DNA from: Mycolicibacterium aurum
GTDB taxonomy: Bacteria > Actinomycetota > Actinomycetes > Mycobacteriales > Mycobacteriaceae
Reading direction: 5' to 3'
Length of the DNA: 64,000 nt
Assembly: GCF_900637195.1 (NCBI RefSeq)
Contig: NZ_LR134356.1
Coordinates: forward strand, 5,642,001 to 5,706,000
Below, piece after piece: positions 50,026-57,282 of this stretch. A program made the translations under genes and the position numbers. The first letter of the stretch is position 1; every line of letters starts with the position of its first letter. A model generated the notes under the pieces. That model searched no databases. It was not told the origin of the DNA and worked only from the letters and a program-made list of their open reading frames with translations.

Positions 50026-51108
50026 CTATGCTGCCGGGTTCTCCCCGTTCGGCTCAACTGCACGCGCGGAATCTGCTGATTTCGGCGCGCCGGCCCGTGA
50101 ATCGTGCTGCTCCGCCGGCTCGTGTTCTTCCTGGCTGTGTTCTTCCTGGCTGGCCGCGACGATCACCCATCGCTTCGACGGCCGCTCTACCGGCTGACGC
50201 TCGAAGCCGAGGAACACCTGCAGGACCAGGAACAGCGCAGCGGCCGCGAACAGGTAGGCCACGATCGTCGTGACCGTGTTGTCGGCGATGCCCTGCGGAT
50301 CGGTGGTGAAGCTCGTCGCGATCGAGAAGACGGACACCGCGGTGCTCGCCAGCCATACCAGCCACCACACCACGATGGGCCGGTGCAGCCACCGCGACCT
50401 GCCCTCCGTGTCGGCGAGCTCGATGACGAACACCGGCGCCCACAGCAGATTGACGAACGGCACGAGACAGCCGAGCCGGAGCGCCCACGGTGACCGCGGC
50501 TCCGGCAGCCCCTGGTGCGCGAAGGCCGCGGCACGGCGCGCGATCAACCAATTGGTCAACAACAGCGCGCTCGCCACGATCATGAACACCGCGACCACGC
50601 TGATCGCGACGCCACCCCAGGTGGCCGCCGCAGCGACCCACGGGTTGAGCAACACGGTGCGGTTGACTATCAGCAGTATGTAGCGGACCACGTGAACGAA
50701 CGCCGCGGCTCCCAGCACCGCCATGGTCGCGGTCAGGGTCAGCCGCACCGCGTCGACCGACGGCCCGCGGCGCTCGACGGGCTTCTCGGCAGGCGGGGCG
50801 AAATGTTCCGACAGGCCCCATCGCGGGATGCTCTGGTATCGCGGGGTGGGGCCCAGTTCCCGGCGGACCCGGCGAGGTTGGGGTGGCGCTCCGGGACGCA
50901 CCGCCACCCAGCGGTATCCCGACGGCAGCACCTGCCCGGGACGCCGTCCGCCCGCCTGTGCCGGCGGCTGCGCCTGTGCGGGTGCCCATCCCTGACCGGC
51001 TGTGTTGCCCGAGGGAGCGAGCAGTGTCCCGCTGCAGCGCGGGCACCACACCCGTTGACGGTCGCGGACGTTCCACCGCGTCCCGCACTGGGAGCACACT
51101 TGGATCAT
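50026..51108 (-). CDS. Zinc-ribbon, DUF4328 family membrane protein (Rv3843c type)
   Basis: 360 residues. The N-terminus has a zinc-ribbon knuckle pair (VCSQCGTRW and VWCPRCSGT) and a Pro/Gln-rich linker. Then six or so membrane helices in a DUF4328-like arrangement (VVRYILLIVNRTVLLNPWVAAA, ARRAAAFAHQGLPEPRSPWALRLGCLVPFVNLLWAPVFVIEL). The C-terminus is charged, with a repeated SQEEHSQEEHE. Four bases separate its stop from the glpQ1 start. Function unknown; syntenic with Mtb Rv3843c. Confidence 0.85.
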   Translation of the reverse strand: MIQVCSQCGTRWNVRDRQRVWCPRCSGTLLAPSGNTAGQGWAPAQAQPPAQAGGRRPGQVLPSGYRWVAVRPGAPPQPRRVRRELGPTPRYQSIPRWGLSEHFAPPAEKPVERRGPSVDAVRLTLTATMAVLGAAAFVHVVRYILLIVNRTVLLNPWVAAAATWGGVAISVVAVFMIVASALLLTNWLIARRAAAFAHQGLPEPRSPWALRLGCLVPFVNLLWAPVFVIELADTEGRSRWLHRPIVVWWLVWLASTAVSVFSIATSFTTDPQGIADNTVTTIVAYLFAAAALFLVLQVFLGFERQPVERPSKRWVIVAASQEEHSQEEHEPAEQHDSRAGAPKSADSARAVEPNGENPAA

Positions 51109-51121
51109 CGGACCAGCCTAA

Positions 51122-51463
51122 TCAGACCGTTCCCGGCGTTCCGGCGTCCGTCACCACGGGGCGCCCCGCTCCGGCCCAGGCCAACATGCCTCCGCTGACG
51201 TTGATCGGCTCGTAGCCGTTGCGGGCCAGATACTGCGCCACCCGCTGGGAGCGGCCGCCGGCGTGGCACACCACGAACAACTGCGCGTCGGTGTCGATCT
51301 CGGCCATCCGCGCGGGGACGTCGCCCATCGGGATGTGCTGGGCGCCGGGCGCGTGGCCCTGCTGCCACTCGTCGTCCTCGCGCACATCGAGCAAGACCAC
51401 GGCCTCGCCGAAATTCGCGGGTACGTCGCCGATCACCGCCTGGGGCACCTCGGTGTCATCCAT
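51122..51463 (-). CDS. Single-domain rhodanese
   Basis: 113-residue rhodanese-fold protein, likely a sulfurtransferase. VLLDVREDDEWQQGHAPGAQHIPMGDVP is the CH2A-type start and VVCHAGGRSQRVAQYLARNGY holds the active-site Cys in the CxxGxRS loop. Cytoplasmic. ATG 51463. It lies 13 bases upstream of the DUF4328 gene in the same direction. The partner accepting sulfur is unknown. Confidence 0.9.
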   Translation of the reverse strand: MDDTEVPQAVIGDVPANFGEAVVLLDVREDDEWQQGHAPGAQHIPMGDVPARMAEIDTDAQLFVVCHAGGRSQRVAQYLARNGYEPINVSGGMLAWAGAGRPVVTDAGTPGTV

Positions 51464-51857
51464 GCCTCAATGCTGACACGGCCCCGCGAGTCCACACCAG
51501 CAGCAATACCGACGACCTGTGACCGCTATCCACAGTTTCCACAGGTTCATCCACAGGCGCGGCGGGGCGCCGGATCGGTTATCCGCAAGTCAGTCGGCGT
51601 TGCCGACCCGCGGCTGTGGATACCCGCACCCGGAACCCCGTCGGCGATCAACAGGCCACCGCCGATCAGAGCGAAATGCCTCGCCGGACTAAGTAATCGG
51701 ATCCCGTGCGTCCGGCCGTCGCGGCCGATTTCTCGGCAGCGAAGACGAAGCGTTATGATCGCCGTCACATGGGTTCGCCTGTGATCGATCTCACTGCGAC
51801 TCGGGTTGGGGAACTCGACATGGGGAGGAATCAGGACGTGCGGGTGAGGAGCATCTG
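51464..51857. other. 394-base intergenic region between the rhodanese and the 55-residue membrane protein
   Basis: It holds a cluster of DnaA-box-like 9-mers (51526-51623), then about 140 bases without clear signals, and two short open frames leading into the 55-residue gene: an 8-codon one starting 51755 and a 29-codon one at 51769-51858 whose TGA overlaps the next ATG. GAGGAG at 51846-51851 is the ribosome binding site of the 55-residue gene. Confidence 0.6.
51526..51623. promoter_or_regulatory. Cluster of DnaA-box-like sites
   Basis: Five 9-mers close to TTATCCACA within 98 bases: CTATCCACA (51526), GTTTCCACA (51535, 7/9), TCATCCACA (51547), TTATCCGCA (51579) and, inverted, GTATCCACA (51615-51623). 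Four of them match 8/9. GAGTCCACA (51488) is a weaker sixth. No AT-rich unwinding stretch or dnaA/dnaN gene is nearby, so a DnaA-binding or titration site is more likely than an origin. Confidence 0.5.
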
Positions 51858-52025
51858 ATGGCATGGTCTTCGACAGGGTCGGGAGTGGGCTCAGGCTCCC
51901 CGTTCCCGCCGTCCGAATGGCAGTCGTCGCGCGTCTACACGCGCAGTCAGCTGATGGCGTGCCTTCGCGCCGGGCTCATCGCGCTGGTCCTGCTCGGCGT
52001 CCTCGCGCTCATCGTCTTGTACTAG
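51858..52025 (+). CDS. 55-residue single-pass membrane protein
   Basis: Small gene with an excellent ribosome binding site: GAGGAG (51846-51851) six bases before ATG 51858. The product has a Ser/Gly-rich N-terminus (MAWSSTGSGVGSGS), a WQSSRVYTRSQ segment and a C-terminal helix, CLRAGLIALVLLGVLALIVLY, ending at the stop. Predicted tail-anchored or N-out membrane peptide. Its 3' end overlaps the end of the converging sodX by 17 bases. A 29-codon open frame upstream ends in TGATG, hinting at coupling. Function unknown. Confidence 0.65.
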   Translation: MAWSSTGSGVGSGSPFPPSEWQSSRVYTRSQLMACLRAGLIALVLLGVLALIVLY

Positions 52026-52356
52026 AGCTCCCGCGGGCGGTCCACACCACGCGGTACGTCCCGGCAGCCGATACCGGACCGAAGTCATGCGAGTCGCTCG
52101 CACCCGGCGCCCGTGGATTGTCCGACCGAGCCTCGAACACCGTTCCGTACACCTCGCCCACGCGCTTGACCAGCCACAGCGTCGACTTGTGGGGGTGTCG
52201 GAACAACCGCAGCTGACCCGTCCGCGGCGTGCCACCCCGCAGCCCCACCAACCCGTCGCCGGGCCGGAGCGTCGGATACATCGAGTCCTCGACGACCACG
52301 AATCGACGCAGTAATCCCGAGGGAGACCACCGGGATGGCCCATGGTTACGGGGCAT
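52009..52356 (-). CDS. sodX: Nickel superoxide dismutase maturation protease SodX
   Basis: 115-residue signal-peptidase-like protein (S26 family). The Ser nucleophile is in VVVEDSMYPTLRPGD and the general base Lys in WLVKRVG. It lacks the N-terminal membrane helix of LepB. Its place, divergent from and adjacent to sodN, is the standard actinobacterial arrangement in which SodX removes the SodN leader so that His1 can ligate nickel. ATG 52356 leaves only 23 bases to the sodN start, which leaves no room for two promoters; GTG 52299 is a possible shorter start. Assignment rests on motif plus neighbour. Confidence 0.8.
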   Translation of the reverse strand: MPRNHGPSRWSPSGLLRRFVVVEDSMYPTLRPGDGLVGLRGGTPRTGQLRLFRHPHKSTLWLVKRVGEVYGTVFEARSDNPRAPGASDSHDFGPVSAAGTYRVVWTARGSSSTRR

Positions 52357-52379
52357 GGGCTAAGGGTAAGTTAAGGCAC

Positions 52380-52826
52380 ATGCTGCATCGACTCTTCGAC
52401 TCCGCCGTATCCCGTGCCTTTTCCGAAGCCACGCCTGCCCACGCCCACTGTGACCTGTACTGCGGCGTCTATGACCCCGCGCAGGCCAAGATCGAGGCGC
52501 TGTCCTGCCTCAAGACGCTGCAGAAGTACCACGACTCCGATGACGAGCACTTCAAGATCCGCGCCATCCTCATCAAGGAGCAGCGCGCCGAAGAGGTCAA
52601 GCACCACCTGATGGTGCTGTGGGCCGACTTCTTCACCAAGGACCACTTCGAGCAGTTCCCGAACCTGCACCAGCTGTTCTGGGACGGCGTCCACGGCGCG
52701 GGTGACGTGAAGAAGTCGCTCGACGTCGCCGTCGCCGAGAAGCTGCTCAAGACCATCGACGAGATCGCCGACATCTTCTGGCAGACCGACAAGGCCAAGC
52801 AGATGGGCGTCTACCCGCCTGCCTGA
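52380..52826 (+). CDS. sodN: Nickel superoxide dismutase SodN (precursor)
   Basis: Ni-dependent SOD converting superoxide to oxygen and peroxide. 148 residues from ATG 52380 (MLHRLF, as in Streptomyces SodN); ATG 52335 would add 15. A 22-residue leader (ends TPAHA) precedes the nickel hook HCDLYCGVYDP: mature His1, Cys2 and Cys6 are present, as is Tyr9. The usual cis-Pro5 is Tyr. The rest, PAQAKIEALSCLKTLQKYHDSDDEHFKIRAILIKEQRAEEVKHH, is classic four-helix SodN. It occupies the locus of Mtb sodA. A strong terminator follows. Expression is probably nickel-responsive but no Nur box was recognised. Confidence 0.93.
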   Translation: MLHRLFDSAVSRAFSEATPAHAHCDLYCGVYDPAQAKIEALSCLKTLQKYHDSDDEHFKIRAILIKEQRAEEVKHHLMVLWADFFTKDHFEQFPNLHQLFWDGVHGAGDVKKSLDVAVAEKLLKTIDEIADIFWQTDKAKQMGVYPPA

Positions 52827-52853
52827 CCCGCACCGTTTCCCTACCTGACACAG

Positions 52854-52892
52854 CCCGGCCCGGTCCCACGACCGAGCCGGGTTTGTTTTTGT
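52854..52892 (+). terminator. Rho-independent terminator after sodN
   Basis: CCCGGCCCGGTC pairs with GACCGAGCCGGG (one mismatch) around a four-base loop, followed by TTTGTTTTTGT. It is 27 bases past the sodN stop and is the clearest intrinsic terminator in the window. Confidence 0.92.
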
Positions 52893-53010
52893 CACCTGAT
52901 TGGAACGTGCCCGCGGTCGTGTCCCCTTGCGCGGCAGCCAGTTCTACCGCATCCTGAGCGGATCGACCCAGGGGCGTGTCGGGCATTGCGGTGAAATGCC
53001 AGGAGGCGAG

Positions 53011-53544
53011 ATGGATTTCGGTTCCGGACGGGCGATCGAGATCGCCCCCTTCCATTCGCGTGGGTGTCTGAAGGGGTTCGTGGTCTCCGGCCGATGGCCG
53101 GATTCGACCAAAGAGTGGGCGCAGCTGCTCATGGTGGCGGTGCGGGTGGCGTCGATGCCCGGCCTACTGTCCACGACGACCATCTTCGGCGTCCGCGAGG
53201 AACTCCCCGAGCAGCCGGAACCCGGCACCGTCGGTCTCGTACTCGCCGAGGGAACCGTGATCGGCGACGAAGCTGTGCCGCCCGGCCACTTCGCCACTCG
53301 CCAGCCCCCGGCACTGATGATGCTGCACCCGCCGTCGGAGACGACGCCGTCGCTTCCGGAGTGCACCGGTGCGGCGTCGGGCTGCGTCCTGCTGCCCGGA
53401 CTGCCCCACCTGGGCCTGGAACACCGGGCGGCGTGGGTGGAGGCCGAGTCCGACGGCACCGTGACTTCGATGGTGAGCCGGGTGGGAGTCGACCCGATAA
53501 GCCACCCCGACACCGCGATTCTCGCGATGCTCCTCGCCGCCTGA
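53011..53544 (+). CDS. Conserved hypothetical protein (Rv3847 type)
   Basis: 177 residues from ATG 53011, with AGGAGG (53001-53006) upstream; same length as Mtb Rv3847. Conserved stretch IEIAPFHSRGCLKGFVVSGRWPDSTKEWAQLLMVAVRVAS, then VFG-like TIFGVREELP, and HPPSETTPSLPECT. No membrane segment, catalytic motif or known domain. Its presence directly after sodN and before espR anchors the synteny of this locus. Cytoplasmic. Function unknown. Confidence 0.85.
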   Translation: MDFGSGRAIEIAPFHSRGCLKGFVVSGRWPDSTKEWAQLLMVAVRVASMPGLLSTTTIFGVREELPEQPEPGTVGLVLAEGTVIGDEAVPPGHFATRQPPALMMLHPPSETTPSLPECTGAASGCVLLPGLPHLGLEHRAAWVEAESDGTVTSMVSRVGVDPISHPDTAILAMLLAA

Positions 53545-54001
53545 GGCGCGGCACTTTTCGGCCTGCCACTGGCTACTGACAGTTTCACTGCCTGTCTTCT
53601 CGCGTCCGCTTCCCGAACTCTGCCGTGCGACATGGCGTGGAGCAGGTCCCCCGGCGGACCCGGCACTGCACCAAACCTGGTAGCCAGCAAACGGATGGAG
53701 ACTTGCGGACGCAAACATCGCAGAGTTGCCCGCGGTGACAGGCGGGGCTGCTGGGGCTGGGGCTGCCAAAGAGGCGCGCGTATGCTTACTGCAGGACCGT
53801 TATTATTTGCTTGACCGCACCGTACTATCGCCGTGAGTGGTGCAAACAACTACGCCGTTCGTACAAGCAGCGGCGCGCCACACCGCGTAGCGGCTTGACA
53901 TTTACGCGGTTTGCACTTGGTTGTGGCCACAACTGTCGCTACGATGATCAGCAAATACGCCGCCCTAAGAATCCGCTTGTCTGTATCTGGAGGTCAACAC
54001 A
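53545..54001 (+). promoter_or_regulatory. espR upstream region with TTTGC half-site cluster
   Basis: No gene in 457 bases. Six TTTGC pentamers (either strand) lie at 53687, 53711, 53806, 53842, 53910 and 53951; two extend to TTTGCTG. TTTGC is the core of the EspR half-site as published for Mtb, so autoregulation is plausible. A TTGACA at 53895-53900 could be a -35. GGAGG (53990-53994) is the espR ribosome binding site. Mtb Rv3848, which lies here, is absent. Confidence 0.6.
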
Positions 54002-54400
54002 ATGAGCAACACGTTTGCCGCTCGCCTCAATCGGCTGTTCGACACCGTCTACCCGCCCGGACGTGGGCCGCACACCTCCGCAGAGGTGATTGCAGCCCTC
54101 AAGTCCGAGGGGGTCACCATGTCCGCGCCGTACCTGTCTCAGTTGCGTTCCGGCAACCGAACCAATCCCTCGGTGGCAACGATGGCGGCGCTTGCCAACT
54201 TCTTCCGCATCAAGCCCGCGTACTTCACCGACGACGAGTATTACGAGAAGCTCGACAAGGAGCTCACCCTGCTCGCGGGGATGCGCGACGAAGGCGTTCG
54301 CCGAATTGCGGCGCGGACGGTCGGCCTGTCCGCCGAGGCCAAGCAGGACATCGTCTTGAAGGTCGATGAATTGCGTCGCCGGGAGAACCTGGACGATTAG
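54002..54400 (+). CDS. espR: Nucleoid-associated regulator EspR
   Basis: 132 residues, same length as Mtb EspR. N-terminal XRE-like helix-turn-helix (TSAEVIAALKSEGVTMSAPYLSQLRSGNRTNPS) and C-terminal dimerisation helices (KELTLLAGMRDEGVRRIAARTVGL). EspR binds TTTGC pairs across the genome and controls ESX-1 and envelope lipid genes. ATG 54002 with GGAGG upstream. It converges on the DUF6545-like membrane gene (39 bases between stops), which is part of a cassette not found at this place in Mtb. Confidence 0.95.
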   Translation: MSNTFAARLNRLFDTVYPPGRGPHTSAEVIAALKSEGVTMSAPYLSQLRSGNRTNPSVATMAALANFFRIKPAYFTDDEYYEKLDKELTLLAGMRDEGVRRIAARTVGLSAEAKQDIVLKVDELRRRENLDD

Positions 54401-54439
54401 CCCGGGAACGGTGCCGGCCCACCGGCCGGCAACGGGACC

Positions 54440-55606
54440 TCAGGCAGAGCGCTCGGCGACGGTGTCGATTCCGTCGTTGAGCTGTCGGTATTGGCGGGCG
54501 ATCTCGAGTATCCATTCCCGGTCCGAGTACGCGGCGGGCTGGCGCAACCATGCCAGGCCGGGGAACTCCTCCCGGCCCTTGACGGCGTTTCCGTCTCGGC
54601 CCGCGTAGATCCACGCGGCCACAGCCACCGCCTGTTCGGTCGGCGTCGCATCGGGCGCCTCCAGCTCGGCCCGCTCGACGAGGTCGTCCAGATCGCCCAT
54701 CTCAGCCCCGGACGTGTCCACCGGCCGTAACGCGCCGTCGGCGGCGGTGGCTTCCAGGAAGAGCGCGTCGGAGATCAAGGACATGCGCTCGGCCACCCGG
54801 AACACCAGCGGCCCGCGTGGGCGCACCCCGATACCGACGTCGGGGTGGCGCCGTCCCAGCTCCTCCAACAACGGCTGGATGGTCCGCAGTTCCCGGCGCG
54901 CCCCGAACCAGTCCTCCAGACTCGGCAGCAGCGACCCCGCCGCCACCACCAGCATCGCGCAACCCAGCAGCGTCGCTGCCGCCCCGACGCTGACCAGCCC
55001 TGTCGACCCTGCTGCACGCAGCAAGAAGAACCCCAGGGCCAGCACGATCAGCACGATGCCGACGGTGAACACGAACAGCGCCCGGCCGCGCCGGGTGCGA
55101 TTGGAGTGTCGCAGCCCCGCCCATGCGACCAGGCTCAGCGCCAGTAGCACGTACAGCAGCGGAAGCAGCCACGGCAGCGCGACGCTGCCCGAACCGAGGT
55201 TGCGCTTGAGGTACTCCTCCGGCGACATCTCCGGCTGCTGGCCCGCCATCAGGAAGATGCCCATGCTGACGCCGGCGATCACGGCGGCGACGGCGTACTG
55301 CGCGAATGCGATCTTCTTGGCCGCGGCGGGCGACCGAGCCGACGACACCGTGGTGATCATCACGCAGCTGCCCGCCGCGCAGGCGATCAGCGCCACCTGG
55401 CTCAGCCCGATCGAGATGTTGGGCCAGTGGAACAGCGTGTCGATGAGCAGCGTCAGCGGCTGCCAGTTGAGCGCCGCCACGGCACCCAGGCTGCCCAGGG
55501 CCAAAATCATGGCGGTACTTACCAAGGACTGCTTGTTGACCAGCGCCCAACCGATCCGCAGGCCGGTGGCCAACCCGAGAAGACCGGCGATGACCCAGAC
55601 GATCAA
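54440..55606 (-). CDS. DUF6545/MAB_1171c-like membrane protein
   Basis: 388 residues. TTG 55606 overlaps the upstream metallopeptidase stop (TTGA) and has GGAGAGG eight bases upstream, so it is preferred to longer options. Seven or so N-terminal helices (IVWVIAGLLGLATGL, LVSTAMILALGSLGAVAAL, VALIACAAGSCVMI, VAAVIAGVSMGIFLMAG, LPWLLPLLYVLLALSLVAW, LFVFTVGIVLIVLALGFFLL, LVSVGAAATLLGCAMLVVA) precede a cytoplasmic tail of about 170 residues starting EDWFGARRELRTIQPLLEEL. This combination is typical of the actinobacterial family I know as MAB_1171c transporters/DUF6545. Probable sensor or transporter; function unknown. Confidence 0.78.
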   Translation of the reverse strand: MIVWVIAGLLGLATGLRIGWALVNKQSLVSTAMILALGSLGAVAALNWQPLTLLIDTLFHWPNISIGLSQVALIACAAGSCVMITTVSSARSPAAAKKIAFAQYAVAAVIAGVSMGIFLMAGQQPEMSPEEYLKRNLGSGSVALPWLLPLLYVLLALSLVAWAGLRHSNRTRRGRALFVFTVGIVLIVLALGFFLLRAAGSTGLVSVGAAATLLGCAMLVVAAGSLLPSLEDWFGARRELRTIQPLLEELGRRHPDVGIGVRPRGPLVFRVAERMSLISDALFLEATAADGALRPVDTSGAEMGDLDDLVERAELEAPDATPTEQAVAVAAWIYAGRDGNAVKGREEFPGLAWLRQPAAYSDREWILEIARQYRQLNDGIDTVAERSA

Positions 55607-56094
55607 CCAAACGCCTCTCCGAGCCGGACCTGCACAATCGACGATCGGTCCGAGGGCAGCCGCCCCAAGCGATAGATGAGCAGTGCGGCGAAATCCTCCG
55701 CCTCCTGCTCGGCGTCCTCGCCGCTGGGCCCCATGCACCCGGTGCGCTGGTTCAGCATGTAGCCGATCAGATCGGAGCTGGCCAGCTCCGTGCTGTCCCT
55801 CGCGGCCTGCACGACGGGGATGCCCTCGTGGCCGAGCACCAGGTGCCCGAGTTCGTGGGCGAGGGTGCGGTCCCAGGCGGGCAGACCCTGCTGGATCAGG
55901 AACACGTCACGATCGACGTACTGGCGCCACTGCCCGCACACCCCCGGCGGCAGTTCCGCCGTCGCGAGTTCGATGGGTCTGCCCCGGCTCTCGCTGACGG
56001 CTTCGACCAGGCGGGGCAGCGACACTTCACCCCGTCGCGGAGCAAGGTCGAGCACCTCACCGACTGCCCGGGTCACACTGCGGCTCGCAGGCAT
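55603..56094 (-). CDS. ImmA/IrrE-type metallopeptidase
   Basis: 163 residues from ATG 56094 with GGGGAG upstream. The zinc site is TLAHELGHLVLGHEG (His80, Glu81, His84), third ligand probably Glu131 in DAEQEAEDFAALLI. The N-terminal RRGEVSLPRLVEAVSESRGRPIELATAELPPGVCGQW is typical of ImmA/IrrE-like proteins (secondary structure, not strict motif). Such proteases cleave XRE repressors or sense stress. It is coupled to the membrane protein gene (TTGA) and lies next to the XRE-type gene espR, suggesting a functional link that is unproven. Confidence 0.82.
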   Translation of the reverse strand: MPASRSVTRAVGEVLDLAPRRGEVSLPRLVEAVSESRGRPIELATAELPPGVCGQWRQYVDRDVFLIQQGLPAWDRTLAHELGHLVLGHEGIPVVQAARDSTELASSDLIGYMLNQRTGCMGPSGEDAEQEAEDFAALLIYRLGRLPSDRSSIVQVRLGEAFG

Positions 56095-56126
56095 GATCTC
56101 CCCTTCTCGATGCAGTCCACTATGCG

Positions 56127-56151
56127 CTGCCCACCCCACCGGAGTGGGCAG
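56127..56151 (-). promoter_or_regulatory. Intercistronic hairpin
   Basis: CTGCCCAC and GTGGGCAG, an 8-bp perfect inverted repeat with a 9-base loop, lies in the 63-base gap between the surface-protein gene and the metallopeptidase gene. No T-run follows on the minus strand; a weak attenuator or mRNA-stability element is possible. Confidence 0.45.
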
Positions 56152-56157
56152 TTCCTT

Positions 56158-57069
56158 CTAGTTCATAAATCGTGCGGTTCCGCTCGGGGGTACCCGCTGA
56201 ATCGCTTTGGCCTGGCGGTATCCCACCAGTCCGCCGGCCCCGGTCAGAATCAGAATCCCGGCGACGCCGGGCAGTGCCAGCGCCGCTAGTTGCGTTATGC
56301 CTGCACCCCGAAGATGTTCGGCATAGCCCATGCGGTACGCCGAACCGGGCATCGCGACGCTGCTGCCCGTTGCTTCCGGCAGCGGTTGGCGCGGCGTCGG
56401 TGGCCCGGGGGTCTGCCGGGGCGCCGCAGCTGATCCGGCGCCCACCCCACCCGGCGCCGGCCCGGCTGCGGCACCGGGCCCCGCAGGCGGAGCGACGGCG
56501 GCCGGTTGGGGGATGATGATCGGCACGGTTATCGGCGCCTCGGTGGCGTCGTCCGGGCCGGCCCCGATCCCCGGCACCGTGTCCAGCACCTCGGGACCCT
56601 GACCCATCGGGGGCATCGGAAAAACCGGGGGAAGGGTTTCCGGCCGGTTCTCGCCGTATTCCCCGTCGTATGTCGGTGGACCGGTCGGAGCGTCGGGCGA
56701 CGGCCATCCCGGCCCGCAGTCCTTTCCGCCCCCTTCGCAGCACGGAGGTCGCGGGTTCTCCTGCCCCGGCTCTTCTGGTTCCTCGCCCGCCGGACGACCG
56801 CTGCGGGTCTTGACCTCTACGCGCGGCTTCCGCGCGTCGCCACCGGTCGAGACGTCCGACGGTGGGTCGGCCTGCTTCCCCGCGGCGGAATCGGCGTCAC
56901 CGCTCGGGCGGTCGCGCCGTGGCTCCTTCTGCGTCCGGCTGTCCGGGGTGTCGTCGCTGCCCCCGGCGGTGCCGGTGTCGGCGAGCGCGGTCGCGGCGCC
57001 CACGCCGCCGACCAGCAGGCCGGAGGCCACCAGGCAGGCCGCCGCGGCGATGCGCGCACGCGAACCCAC
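56158..57069 (-). CDS. Secreted proline-rich, C-terminally anchored protein
   Basis: 303 residues from GTG 57069, with GGAGGG about ten bases upstream. Signal peptide: SRARIAAAACLVASGLLVGG to ATALADTG. A charged, Asp/Arg/Lys/Glu-rich stretch (DSRTQKEPRRDRPSGDADS) is followed by a Cys cluster (RPPCCEGGGKDCG), long Pro/Gly/Ala-rich linkers, and a C-terminal helix (LAALALPGVAGILILTGAGGLVGY) with a basic tail (RQAKAIQRV). It looks like an envelope-spanning or anchored surface protein; no LPXTG. First gene of the cassette with the metallopeptidase and DUF6545-like genes. Function unknown. Confidence 0.7.
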   Translation of the reverse strand: MGSRARIAAAACLVASGLLVGGVGAATALADTGTAGGSDDTPDSRTQKEPRRDRPSGDADSAAGKQADPPSDVSTGGDARKPRVEVKTRSGRPAGEEPEEPGQENPRPPCCEGGGKDCGPGWPSPDAPTGPPTYDGEYGENRPETLPPVFPMPPMGQGPEVLDTVPGIGAGPDDATEAPITVPIIIPQPAAVAPPAGPGAAAGPAPGGVGAGSAAAPRQTPGPPTPRQPLPEATGSSVAMPGSAYRMGYAEHLRGAGITQLAALALPGVAGILILTGAGGLVGYRQAKAIQRVPPSGTARFMN

Positions 57070-57282
57070 GTCGTCACCACCCTCCGACGAACCCGGCGCC
57101 GTCTGACCCCGATGTCCGACGATTCTCGCACAATCCGCATTCTGCGTTTGCTGACAAGGGCAAACCGGCCGGACCGCGGGGGCGCGTGCCCACCCCGACG
57201 ACCGGCGAACGATAGTGTGGGTCACCGTCACCGCCGCACCGTCGGCGGAATGTGCCGATGAGACGATTGGGAGGCCGCAGGG

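Noticed and set aside
51526..51623. Chromosomal origin of replication
   Set aside because: No AT-rich unwinding element and no dnaA, dnaN or rpmH; only a DnaA-box cluster is supported.
51769..51858. 29-codon open frame before the 55-residue gene as a protein gene
   Set aside because: Too short, no ribosome site of its own and no recognisable sequence; kept only as a possible coupling leader.
52335..52379. sodN start at ATG 52335
   Set aside because: It would add 15 residues to an already long leader; ATG 52380 gives the MLxRLF start typical of SodN.
52320..52380. IdeR or Nur box at sodN/sodX
   Set aside because: TAAGG-rich repeats are present, but no match to either consensus at a useful level.
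53620..53814. Short open frames between the Rv3847 homologue and espR
   Set aside because: No ribosome sites, no coding-like composition; the region reads as regulatory.
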